Notes: generated by a model from the letters alone, not told the origin. Positions 1 through 5,919 are shown, counted from the stretch's first letter. The stretch is DNA of 6,026 bases from Bacillota bacterium (GCA_017556895.1 JAFYLX010000008.1:1-6026); one strand, 5' to 3'. A program made the numbers and translations.

Positions 1-545
1 AGGATACCGCTAGCAAGGATACTTCTAACTCTAACAAGAAACCTACGGCTGAAGATTTGGCTGTAGACAATTCAGATGACCCTACTGCATCAAACGGTGG
101 CAATAGTGCATACAAGCCTGATGAGGCAGAGTCCATTACTGTTACGATAAGCATACGCTGTGACACTTTGTCGAGCGATATGAGCAAACTTACTAATCCT
201 TCTATCGCAGGATATATTCCTACCAATGGGGTTATTCTAACAACTACTACATTCAAGGGGACGACAGATAGCACTGTTTTTGATGCGTTAAACACTGTGT
301 GCAGAAACAATGGTATTCAGCTGGAATCAACATATACTCCTCTTTATGAGTCATATTACGTAGAAGGAATCAACTATCTATACGAATTTGATGGTGGTGC
401 AGGAAGCGGATGGATGTATAAGGTTAACGGATGGTTCCCTAATTATGGATGTTCATCATACTATTTAAGTGATGGAGATGTTATAGAATGGGTGTACACT
501 TGTGACTATGGCGCTGATGTTGGCGGTGAATTACATAATTATTAA
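1..545 (+). CDS. DUF4430-domain protein, C-terminal part (5' end outside window); probable extracellular partner of the ECF transporter
   Basis: The reading frame is open from the left edge (first full codon at position 3) and ends at TAA 543-545, so 180 C-terminal residues are visible. The first ~45 are rich in Ser, Thr, Asp, Asn and Lys, typical of a flexible surface linker. The rest fits DUF4430: a beta-strand opening (SITVTISIRC), a 'DSTVFDALNTVC' helix, then GSGWMYKVNG and the closing YYLSDGDVIEWVYT. DUF4430 resembles the C-terminal beta-domain of transcobalamin and intrinsic factor; in bacteria it occurs on secreted or lipid-anchored proteins. The ecfT start lies only 11 nt downstream, so the gene is almost certainly part of the same operon. 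My inference is that it captures substrate, perhaps a corrinoid, outside the membrane. The signal peptide or lipobox and any upstream domain are not visible. The TTG at 57 lies within the continuing frame and has no ribosome site, so I do not take it as the start. The domain call is firm; the role is not. Confidence 0.8.
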   Translation, partial: DTASKDTSNSNKKPTAEDLAVDNSDDPTASNGGNSAYKPDEAESITVTISIRCDTLSSDMSKLTNPSIAGYIPTNGVILTTTTFKGTTDSTVFDALNTVCRNNGIQLESTYTPLYESYYVEGINYLYEFDGGAGSGWMYKVNGWFPNYGCSSYYLSDGDVIEWVYTCDYGADVGGELHNY

Positions 546-556
546 GGATTTATAAT

Positions 557-1471
557 ATGAAAGAAATGTTCAAAAAAGGGCTTGGTGAAACAGGCACATT
601 TGCCACTTATCATCCCGCAGTCAACTTCATATTTTTTCTGTTTGCTATAGGCATAACTATGTTCTCTATGGACCCTGTATTCCTTTTAGTTACTTTGGTA
701 GCCAGCTGGATGTGGTCGGTTCTTCTTGGAGGGCAAAAGGCTGTCAAGTTTAATTTAATCATGACAGTTCCTATAATCATTGTTATGGCAATCATAAACA
801 CACTGTTTACCCACAACGGAGCAACGGTGCTATTTTACCTGAATTATAACAGAATTACATTAGAAGCCTTCTTGTTTGGGATAGCGGGTGCCACAATGAT
901 TTCATCTGTAATCGTATGGTTTACTTGCTTTAACAAAGTTATGACTTCAGACAAATTTATATATTTGTTCGGGAAGGCAGCTCCAGTACTCGGACTTACT
1001 TTGTCTATGATTTTTAGATTTATTCCGCTTCTTAAGAGCAGATACGCAGAAATTTCCATGGGGCAGAAGTGCATGGGCAGACATGTAGAGAAAGGGTTCT
1101 TTTCTAAGGCAAGACAGCTTGTAAAAGAAGTGTCTATACTGGTTTCATGGTCACTTGAGGCGTCCATAGAAACTGCAGACTCAATGGAAGCTAGAGGATA
1201 TGGTCTTCCTGGAAGAGGAAGCTTCCACCTATTTAAGTTTGATAATAGGGATAAGAAACTTACAGTCTTTATTGTCGTGCTAGGACTTGTGGCTACACTT
1301 GGATGCGCACTTGGAAGAACGTCAATTTACTATTACCCAGTGATAATGATGGAAGGCTGGGATTTATTGAAGATATTAACATTAGTGTGCTATACAGTTT
1401 TGTTATTTGCACCACTAGTTATTGATATTATAGGAGAAAAGCAATGGCAAGCATACGAATCAGAAATTTAA
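557..1471 (+). CDS. ecfT: ECF transporter transmembrane coupling component EcfT
   Basis: A 304-residue polytopic membrane protein that joins the ATPases to the substrate-binding S component. Hydrophobic segments lie near residues 22-57, 66-84, 102-125, 140-157, 236-254 and 271-292. The long cytoplasmic part (about 158-230) carries the coupling helices. The second coupling motif is classical (SMEARGYGLPGR, Ala-Arg-Gly at 212-214). The first, expected near 170-176, reads GQKCMGR, so it keeps only the Gly-Arg part of the usual Ala-Arg-Gly pattern. Length is slightly above the usual ~260 residues. The start ATG is 11 nt after the DUF4430 stop, with only a weak purine stretch (AAGG, 544-547) as ribosome site, so translation may depend on the upstream gene. 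The 3' end overlaps the ATPase gene by 28 nt. The family call is secure from the Ala-Arg-Gly motif, topology and neighbours. Confidence 0.92.
   Translation: MKEMFKKGLGETGTFATYHPAVNFIFFLFAIGITMFSMDPVFLLVTLVASWMWSVLLGGQKAVKFNLIMTVPIIIVMAIINTLFTHNGATVLFYLNYNRITLEAFLFGIAGATMISSVIVWFTCFNKVMTSDKFIYLFGKAAPVLGLTLSMIFRFIPLLKSRYAEISMGQKCMGRHVEKGFFSKARQLVKEVSILVSWSLEASIETADSMEARGYGLPGRGSFHLFKFDNRDKKLTVFIVVLGLVATLGCALGRTSIYYYPVIMMEGWDLLKILTLVCYTVLLFAPLVIDIIGEKQWQAYESEI
1432..1436 (+). promoter_or_regulatory. Ribosome binding site of the double-ATPase gene, inside ecfT
   Basis: AGGAG lies 7 nt before the ATG at 1444, within the last codons of ecfT. It supports 1444 as the start and a 28-nt overlap with ecfT, suggesting translational coupling. 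Confidence 0.75.
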
Positions 1472-3177
1472 CATTTAAATATCCATTAGCCCATGAGCCT
1501 GCTATCAAGAATATAAATTTGGATGTTGAGCAGTCAGAGTTTGTCGTGCTTTGCGGCAAATCTGGTTGTGGCAAGAGTACATTGCTTCGTCAGATGAAGA
1601 AGAATCTTATTCCTTACGGCGACAAGGAAGGCGAAGTCCTATATTATGGTACTGAAATAGCAGATCTAGATGATAGAAAGAGCACTACAGATATTGGCTT
1701 TGTTCAGCAGAATCCTGATAATCAGCTAGTGACGGATAAAGTTTGGCACGAGCTTGCTTTTGGTCTTGAAAGCCTGGGCGTAGATAATCAATCCATTAGA
1801 AGACGAGTTGCAGAAATGGCAAGCTTCTTCGATATGCAAGGATGGTTTAGAAAGAGCGTTTCTGAACTTTCCGGTGGTCAGAAACAGCTACTAAACCTTG
1901 CCTCTGTTATGGTTATGCAGCCAAAGGTGCTTATTTTGGATGAGCCTACTTCTCAGCTGGACCCTATTGCCGCTGAGGAATTTATAAATACCGTTTATAA
2001 GATTAATAGAGAAGTGGGTACGACAATTATCATTTCCGAACATAGACTTGAGGACTTAATTCCTATGGCGGACCGTGTTGTAGTTATGGACAAAGGCGAG
2101 ATAATAAGTGCGGCAACTCCATGGAAGACTGGTGATTTCCTTGGTGGAGAGTGTAAGGAAGATCGTCATCCGATGTTCTACGGTATGCCTTCTGTTATGA
2201 AGATTTTCTCTGCTTGTCAGGGGAGCAAGATGGAAAAAGGGCTATACAGAACCGAAGACGGTAAGAAACTAGCACCTCTAACTATTAGAGATGGCAGACT
2301 TTGGCTTGAATCCATCTTAGAAATTCCAAAGAATGAGGAACAGTTCTACAACAAAAAAGTTGCCGATCCTGAAAACATTGAGAATCCAATTATTGAGATA
2401 AAAGATTTATGGTATCAATATCAAAAGAATAGTCAGCCTGTCTTAAGAGGATTAAATTTAAAGGTGAAGCCAGGTGAGTTATTCTGCCTAATGGGTGGAA
2501 ATGGAGCAGGCAAGTCTACTACTCTTAAGGCTGTTGCAGGTATACTAAAGGCGCAGAGAGGTGAAATCATCATAGATGGTCTTAAAGTCTGCAAAGAAAA
2601 CAACAAAGAAATTACTGGAAAAATACTAGCTATGCTTCCTCAAAATCCGCAGGCATTATTCACTGAAATAACTGTGGAAGAAGAACTGGCAGAAGCACTA
2701 TATTTTAGAAAAATGAGTGCCGAAGAAAAAGCCCAGCGTGTAGAAAACATGATGGATACTATGGAGATTAGTCACTTAAGAAAGTCTCATCCATATGACC
2801 TTAGTGGTGGTGAGCAGCAGAGACTTGCACTTGGCAAAATTCTTCTTCTTGAGCCGAAGATTATTCTGCTTGATGAGCCTACTAAGGGTCTTGATCCTTT
2901 CTTTAAGATTACCCTTGCCGGTATATTTGAAAAACTTAAGGCTCAAGGTGTTACTTTATTTATGGTATCTCATGATGTAGAATTCTGTGCAGAATACGGC
3001 GACAGATGCGCTATGTTCTTCGATGGCGACGTAGTTTCAAGTGGAGAAGCGAAATCCTTCTTTGCTGGCAATAGCTTCTATACTACTACATCCAACAGAA
3101 TTGTTCGACAGTGGAACAGTGACCTGGTTACTTGGGAGGAGGTAGCTACATGGGTAGAACAGAATACGACCCGATAA
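1444..3177 (+). CDS. ecfA: ECF transporter ATPase with two fused EcfA domains
   Basis: A 577-residue protein with two complete ABC ATPase domains, replacing the separate EcfA1/EcfA2 pair that powers ECF vitamin uptake at the inner membrane face. Domain 1 (about 3-220): Walker A GKSGCGKST 38-46, Q-loop QQNPDNQ 88-94, signature LSGGQ 142-146, Walker B VLILDEP 162-168 (Asp166, Glu167), switch His200. Domain 2 (about 315-545): Walker A GGNGAGKST 351-359, Q-loop LPQNPQ 398-403, signature LSGGEQQR 453-460, Walker B IILLDEP 473-479 (Asp477, Glu478), switch His510. A linker of roughly 95 residues joins them. All catalytic elements are present in both halves, so both sites are probably active. Domain 1 has Leu (149) where Arg usually follows the signature motif (LSGGQKQL versus LSGGEQQR in domain 2), so the halves are not equivalent. 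Two-domain ECF ATPases are known elsewhere, for example B. subtilis YkoD. The start at 1444 is set by AGGAG 7 nt upstream. Confidence 0.93.
   Translation: MASIRIRNLTFKYPLAHEPAIKNINLDVEQSEFVVLCGKSGCGKSTLLRQMKKNLIPYGDKEGEVLYYGTEIADLDDRKSTTDIGFVQQNPDNQLVTDKVWHELAFGLESLGVDNQSIRRRVAEMASFFDMQGWFRKSVSELSGGQKQLLNLASVMVMQPKVLILDEPTSQLDPIAAEEFINTVYKINREVGTTIIISEHRLEDLIPMADRVVVMDKGEIISAATPWKTGDFLGGECKEDRHPMFYGMPSVMKIFSACQGSKMEKGLYRTEDGKKLAPLTIRDGRLWLESILEIPKNEEQFYNKKVADPENIENPIIEIKDLWYQYQKNSQPVLRGLNLKVKPGELFCLMGGNGAGKSTTLKAVAGILKAQRGEIIIDGLKVCKENNKEITGKILAMLPQNPQALFTEITVEEELAEALYFRKMSAEEKAQRVENMMDTMEISHLRKSHPYDLSGGEQQRLALGKILLLEPKIILLDEPTKGLDPFFKITLAGIFEKLKAQGVTLFMVSHDVEFCAEYGDRCAMFFDGDVVSSGEAKSFFAGNSFYTTTSNRIVRQWNSDLVTWEEVATWVEQNTTR
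3137..3142 (+). promoter_or_regulatory. Strong ribosome binding site that fixes the S-component start at 3150
   Basis: AGGAGG (within GGGAGGAGG, 3134-3142) sits 7 nt before ATG 3150. An in-frame TTG at 3132 lies upstream of this site and cannot use it, so 3150 is the likely start. The site lies inside the ATPase gene. Confidence 0.85.
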
Positions 3178-4181
3178 GAAAAAAGGCAGTGCAAAAGCGT
3201 ACAATTACCTCTGCATTGATGATTTTTATTGGAATCCCTGCCTTGATTGCACTAAGCACACTCCTCGATAACGGAAAGTTTTTTATGCTTTGCAGTTTAG
3301 GCGTGGTTATATGCTGCATGGCACCTTTCTTTATGGTGTTTGAAAAGCGAAAGCCTAAGGCAAGAGAAATAGTTTTAATAGCTATGATGAGTGCTATTAC
3401 TGTGGCGTGTCACATGTTTTTCCATATAACAATACCTATTCAAATTGGTACAGCAATGGTTATTATTGCGGGAATTTCCATGGGACCTGAAGCAGGTTTT
3501 CTTGTAGGCGCATTGTCAAGATTTGTATGTAATTTCTATATGGGACAGGGGCCTTGGACGCCTTGGCAGATGTTTTGCTGGGGACTTTTAGGATTCTTAG
3601 CCGGACTTGCATTCAACAAAGTGGATTTAGTTAATGCCACAGAAAAAGTTAAATCTAGAGATTTCAAAGTGGTGATGGGACCGGTTCTTTGTATCATTGC
3701 TTTTGAAGTTTTAGCCTTTGTAAGTTACTTTATTTTTCCGGAAGCTAACGGTCTTGGCGTAGAATCTTTTGGAGATTTTGTAAATGAGATGGGCAGGGCA
3801 GATAGCTTTAAGGAAATCATTAACCTGCTAGGTACATTGTTCGGCTGGAGAGTATATGCCTTTGGTGCTGTCGGACTTGTTGCAGGCGTATTGCTTCAAA
3901 GAAAGAGAATGCCGGTAGATAATATTACTATCACTCTATTTACATTCTTCACTACATTAATACTGTATGGAGGAATAATTAACATCGGTTCTATCTTTAC
4001 TTCCGCCGGTATTGCAGGGAATGGCAATATAAGTTTGGATACATTTAGAACCATATATATTACAGGACTTCCATATGACATCGTCCATGCAGCACTTGCG
4101 GCCTTCTGCATGTTTGTAATCGGTAACCCAATGATTAGGAAGATTGAGAGAATTAAAATCAAATACGGAATCTATAAATAA
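3150..4181 (+). CDS. ECF transporter S component, enlarged (substrate-binding membrane subunit)
   Basis: A 343-residue hydrophobic protein from ATG 3150. Canonical S components are about 170-210 residues with six helices. This one has two extra N-terminal hydrophobic segments (about 19-38 and 44-64), then an S-like core from about residue 70. The core opens with a charged stretch (KRKPKAREIV) and an AMMSA pattern (78-82), matching the Ala-x3-Ala motif by which S components contact EcfT. It continues with MGPEAGFLVGALSRF (111-125), resembling the loop-helix motif of ECF S proteins, and PWTPWQMFCWGLLGF (135-149). Further hydrophobic segments lie near 175-196, 232-250, 258-282 and 306-326; the C-terminus is basic (KIERIKIKYG). 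Its position after EcfT and the double ATPase, plus the DUF4430 gene in front, suggests a dedicated transporter, possibly for cobalamin or a precursor (CbrT-like in predictive annotations). The family call is strong; the substrate is a guess. Confidence 0.85.
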   Translation: MGRTEYDPIRKKAVQKRTITSALMIFIGIPALIALSTLLDNGKFFMLCSLGVVICCMAPFFMVFEKRKPKAREIVLIAMMSAITVACHMFFHITIPIQIGTAMVIIAGISMGPEAGFLVGALSRFVCNFYMGQGPWTPWQMFCWGLLGFLAGLAFNKVDLVNATEKVKSRDFKVVMGPVLCIIAFEVLAFVSYFIFPEANGLGVESFGDFVNEMGRADSFKEIINLLGTLFGWRVYAFGAVGLVAGVLLQRKRMPVDNITITLFTFFTTLILYGGIINIGSIFTSAGIAGNGNISLDTFRTIYITGLPYDIVHAALAAFCMFVIGNPMIRKIERIKIKYGIYK

Positions 4182-4184
4182 GGG

Positions 4185-4267
4185 ATCAATAGGCGAGATA
4201 CCGGTTGGCAAGCTATTGGTTGCAAAATACCAATAGGGCAAATATCGGTCGACAAAATATTGGTTTT
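4185..4267 (+). repeat. Two tandem 44-bp palindromic repeats after the ECF operon
   Basis: Positions 4185-4221 and 4229-4265 align without gaps at an offset of 44, with 28 of 37 positions identical. Each copy is palindromic. Copy 1 pairs ATCAATAG (4185-4192) with CTATTGGT (4213-4220), including one T-G wobble; copy 2 pairs ACCAATA (4229-4235) with TATTGGT (4258-4264). The T-G wobble of copy 1 is a C-G pair in copy 2, a change that preserves pairing. CTATTGGT 4213-4220 can also pair perfectly with ACCAATAG 4229-4236 across the copies, with an 8-nt loop. The array starts 3 nt after the S-component stop codon. No function is known to me. It could be the start of a structured 3' UTR. Confidence 0.7.
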
Positions 4268-4523
4268 CTCCTAAAGAGCGGAACTGGAGCTGTTTGGGAG
4301 AACGTGTCGCAGTTTTTTCTCCCATAGCATCATATAGGGTGTTGCCACGGAGAAAGAATTTTGAACTTTCTCCTAATAGAGACTATTGGCATCGAAATAG
4401 GAGAAGAAAAGCGGCACAAATTAAGGTTTGTTTTGTGTTTTAATCGACTTTGCAATTATAAAACGATGAAAAACACAAATTTTTCTCCGTAGACATGCCC
4501 CTGCAGAACGGGTGGGAGAAAAA
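4264..4523 (+). repeat. Array of four palindromic units bounded by TTCTCC and GGAGAA; possible structured RNA
   Basis: TTCTCC occurs at 4266, 4317, 4368 and 4483, alternating strictly with GGAGAA at 4297, 4349, 4400 and 4515. The first three left arms are exactly 51 nt apart; the fourth follows after 115 nt. Unit 1 pairs 4266-4279 with 4289-4302 (13 of 14 pairs, one of them a G-U type). Unit 2 pairs 4313-4322 with 4349-4358 (10 pairs). Unit 3 pairs 4368-4375 with 4398-4405 (8 perfect), with an inner AATAG/CTATT hairpin. Unit 4 pairs 4480-4488 with 4515-4523 (9 perfect). The interiors are unrelated in sequence; only the arms are kept. The array lies between the S-component gene and the shared terminator, and would be transcribed as the 3' UTR of the ECF operon unless it has its own promoter. 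The structure also reads as palindromic on the - strand. A palindromic repeat cluster and a multi-hairpin RNA are both possible. Confidence 0.65.
4432..4479 (+). other. Long AT-rich hairpin between palindromic units 3 and 4
   Basis: TTTGTGTTTT (4432-4441) is perfectly complementary to AAAACACAAA (4470-4479), and ATCG (4443-4446) to CGAT (4464-4467) beyond a small asymmetric bulge, giving 14 pairs around a 17-nt loop. No U-tract follows directly as in an intrinsic terminator (the next bases are TTTTTCTCC). The arms are unrelated to the TTCTCC/GGAGAA units, so this is a separate structural element in the longer gap between them. Confidence 0.55.
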
Positions 4524-4550
4524 AGTGGGAAAACACCTTTTGAACAGACA

Positions 4551-4586
4551 AAAAAATCGAGTTACTTCATTGTAACTCGATTTTTT
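4551..4586. terminator. Bidirectional Rho-independent terminator shared by the ECF operon and rodA
   Basis: A perfect 15-bp inverted repeat (4551-4565 with 4572-4586) encloses the 6-nt loop TTCATT. The core stem is TCGAGTTAC/GTAACTCGA. An A-tract on the left and a T-tract on the right give a U-run to transcripts from either strand. It lies 6 nt beyond the rodA stop codon and at the end of the ECF 3' region, between two convergent transcription units. Confidence 0.93.
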
Positions 4587-4591
4587 AATAT

Positions 4592-5698
4592 CTAGAATCT
4601 TATTGATTTGCTATTAATTCCGACATTTAATACCACACCGATACCCATTAGCGTTGCGATTACGGATGTACCGCCGCCGGATAATAAAGGAAGTGTGATA
4701 CCTGTTACTGGCATTATGCCCATTGTCATGGCGATGTTTTCGAATACCTGGAAGATGAACATCGCTGTAAAGCCTGTCACGATTAATGCACCGTACCAGT
4801 CAAGTGCGTCTCTTACCATCTGAACCATTCTAAACATTAGTCCGCCATATAGACAAATAACAAATATTCCACCAATGAATCCCCATTCTTCAACGATTAC
4901 GGAGAAGATAAAGTCGGATTCCTGAACTGGGATAAAGTCCATTTCTTTCTGTGTTCCCTTGAATAGACCTTTTCCTGTAAAACCACCAGAACCCATAGCA
5001 ACCTTTGACTGCCATACCTGATAGTTACCGGGAAGGCTTAGATTATCGGGGTGAAGGAAGGCTTCGATTCTATCCTTCTGGTAGTCATCAAGGAAGTTAT
5101 ACGCAATCGGAATTGCACATACAACGCCGACTATTGACTTGATTAAAATCTTGTAATCAATACCTGCGAAGAATACCATGAAAATCCAAATTGACATGTA
5201 AACTAGGGCACTTCCCAGGTCTTCTTTTAATACGATTAGAATAATTGGAACTGCATAAAGTCCTGCTAGAACCACTCCTCGGAATTTTTTGATATCCTCC
5301 CTGTGGATCATAAGGTAGTTAGCCATTAGCAAGATGAAAGGTATCTTTACAAATTCAGAAGGCTGAATCGTAGTAGGTCCTATGTCAATCCAAGATCTTG
5401 CACCGTATAATTCAAGACCTAACCCCGGTATGTATACCGTAAGCAAGAATAAAATGGAAAGTACGTACATCGGCAGCGTAAGACTTTGGAACATGTTATA
5501 GTCCAAATGGAGTATAAAGCAAAGTGCTATAAACCCTAAAACATACGCCACGGCCTGTACTGCTACAGATCTGTCTAAAACAAAACCACCGTCATAAACC
5601 GTACTCTCTAGAGTTATTAAACTGATGACGCCTAAAAGGGCAACTATTATTAAAATTGTTCTGTCGGCCAACTTTAATGGCTCAAAAAACTTTTTCAT
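4592..5698 (-). CDS. rodA: Rod shape-determining protein RodA (SEDS peptidoglycan glycosyltransferase)
   Basis: A 368-residue polytopic membrane protein, close to the usual RodA length. RodA polymerises lipid II into glycan strands during cell elongation, working with a class B penicillin-binding protein and the MreBCD complex. Characteristic SEDS motifs are GARSWIDIG (99-107) followed by QPSEF (112-116); KEDLGSALV (158-166); NYQVWQSKVAMGSGGFTGKG (225-244); GTQKEMDFIPVQESDFIF (248-265); EEWGFIGG (270-277); and near the C-terminus FENIAMTMGIMPVTG (319-333) and LPLLSGGGTS (336-345). Asp262 in the SDF motif corresponds to the conserved catalytic-site aspartate of RodA proteins. The variable outer loops and the spacing of these motifs favour RodA over FtsW or SpoVE, which is the main alternative. 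The start ATG (complement of 5696-5698) has AAAGGA (complement of 5708-5713) 9 nt upstream. No pbp or mre gene is visible next to it; it appears to be a single-gene unit ending at the terminator. Confidence 0.93.
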   Translation of the reverse strand: MKKFFEPLKLADRTILIIVALLGVISLITLESTVYDGGFVLDRSVAVQAVAYVLGFIALCFILHLDYNMFQSLTLPMYVLSILFLLTVYIPGLGLELYGARSWIDIGPTTIQPSEFVKIPFILLMANYLMIHREDIKKFRGVVLAGLYAVPIILIVLKEDLGSALVYMSIWIFMVFFAGIDYKILIKSIVGVVCAIPIAYNFLDDYQKDRIEAFLHPDNLSLPGNYQVWQSKVAMGSGGFTGKGLFKGTQKEMDFIPVQESDFIFSVIVEEWGFIGGIFVICLYGGLMFRMVQMVRDALDWYGALIVTGFTAMFIFQVFENIAMTMGIMPVTGITLPLLSGGGTSVIATLMGIGVVLNVGINSKSIRF

Positions 5699-5768
5699 TA
5701 TATATAATCCTTTAATATTTAGTATATGTGGGTATTAAATAAATACATACAAAAAATTGTACCAATAT

Positions 5769-5797
5769 ATTATAACCTCAAATACTAGGGATATCAA
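5769..5797 (-). promoter_or_regulatory. Vegetative promoter of rodA
   Basis: On the - strand, TTGATA (complement of 5792-5797) and a perfect TATAAT (complement of 5769-5774) are separated by exactly 17 nt. Transcription would start near 5762, leaving a leader of roughly 64 nt before the rodA ATG, with AAAGGA as ribosome site. Confidence 0.8.
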
Positions 5798-5844
5798 GAT
5801 AATCCACGTTTGACTTTTAATTTAATAAAGAGAAGGGTAAAAGT

Positions 5845-5860
5845 TTTGTTTACAAACAAA
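5845..5860. promoter_or_regulatory. Inverted repeat over the -35 box of the rny promoter (possible operator)
   Basis: TTTGTTT (5845-5851) and AAACAAA (5854-5860) form a perfect 7-bp inverted repeat around AC. It covers the -35 hexamer at 5849-5854. Its size and position suit a repressor site, but the sequence is low-complexity A/T and may be chance. Confidence 0.3.
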
Positions 5861-5877
5861 TGTTTTTGCGATATAAT
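5849..5877 (+). promoter_or_regulatory. Vegetative promoter of the RNase Y gene
   Basis: TTTACA (5849-5854) and a perfect TATAAT (5872-5877) are separated by 17 nt. Transcription should start near 5884, giving a leader of about 36 nt. It diverges from the rodA promoter; the two -35 boxes are about 50 bp apart. Confidence 0.8.
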
Positions 5878-5905
5878 AACTTTGTATGAAAAGAAACTGA
5901 ATAAG

Positions 5906-5912
5906 AAGGAGG
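5906..5912 (+). promoter_or_regulatory. Ribosome binding site of the RNase Y gene
   Basis: AAGGAGG lies 7 nt before ATG 5920, an ideal placement that fixes the start of the last gene even though only its first codons are in the window. Confidence 0.85.
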
Positions 5913-5919
5913 TGTTGTA

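Noticed and set aside
57..545. DUF4430 gene starting at TTG 57
   Set aside because: The same frame is open back to the window edge, the residues before 57 continue the same Ser/Asp/Lys-rich linker, and no ribosome site precedes the TTG. The gene is truncated by the window.
610..1167. Open frames on the - strand inside ecfT
   Set aside because: They are antisense shadows of a well-supported gene, with no ribosome sites or recognisable domains.
2795..2980. 61-residue open frame inside the ATPase gene
   Set aside because: It overlaps the second ABC signature and Walker B region in another frame and gives a Leu-rich, meaningless product.
3132..3149. S-component start at TTG 3132
   Set aside because: The AGGAGG at 3137-3142 lies downstream of this TTG and is ideally placed for ATG 3150. 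The six extra residues (MGGGSY) are simply the translated ribosome site.
3957..4325. 122-residue open frame on the - strand across the end of the S gene and the repeat region
   Set aside because: It is mostly antisense to the S component, has no ribosome site before its ATG, and its N-terminal half is translated palindromic repeats. It resembles no family I know.
4185..4523. CRISPR array
   Set aside because: The repeats are diverged palindromes with conserved short arms. There are no near-identical direct repeats separated by unique uniform spacers, and no cas gene is nearby.
4185..4550. Riboswitch controlling a downstream gene
   Set aside because: The only downstream gene on the + strand is beyond a strong terminator and antisense rodA, and for rodA the region is downstream. 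I see no known riboswitch consensus, such as a cobalamin B12 box. A cis-regulatory leader role is unlikely, though a 3' UTR or small-RNA role remains open.
4608..4823. 71-residue + strand open frame opposite rodA
   Set aside because: It is antisense to the conserved C-terminal SEDS motifs and has no ribosome site.
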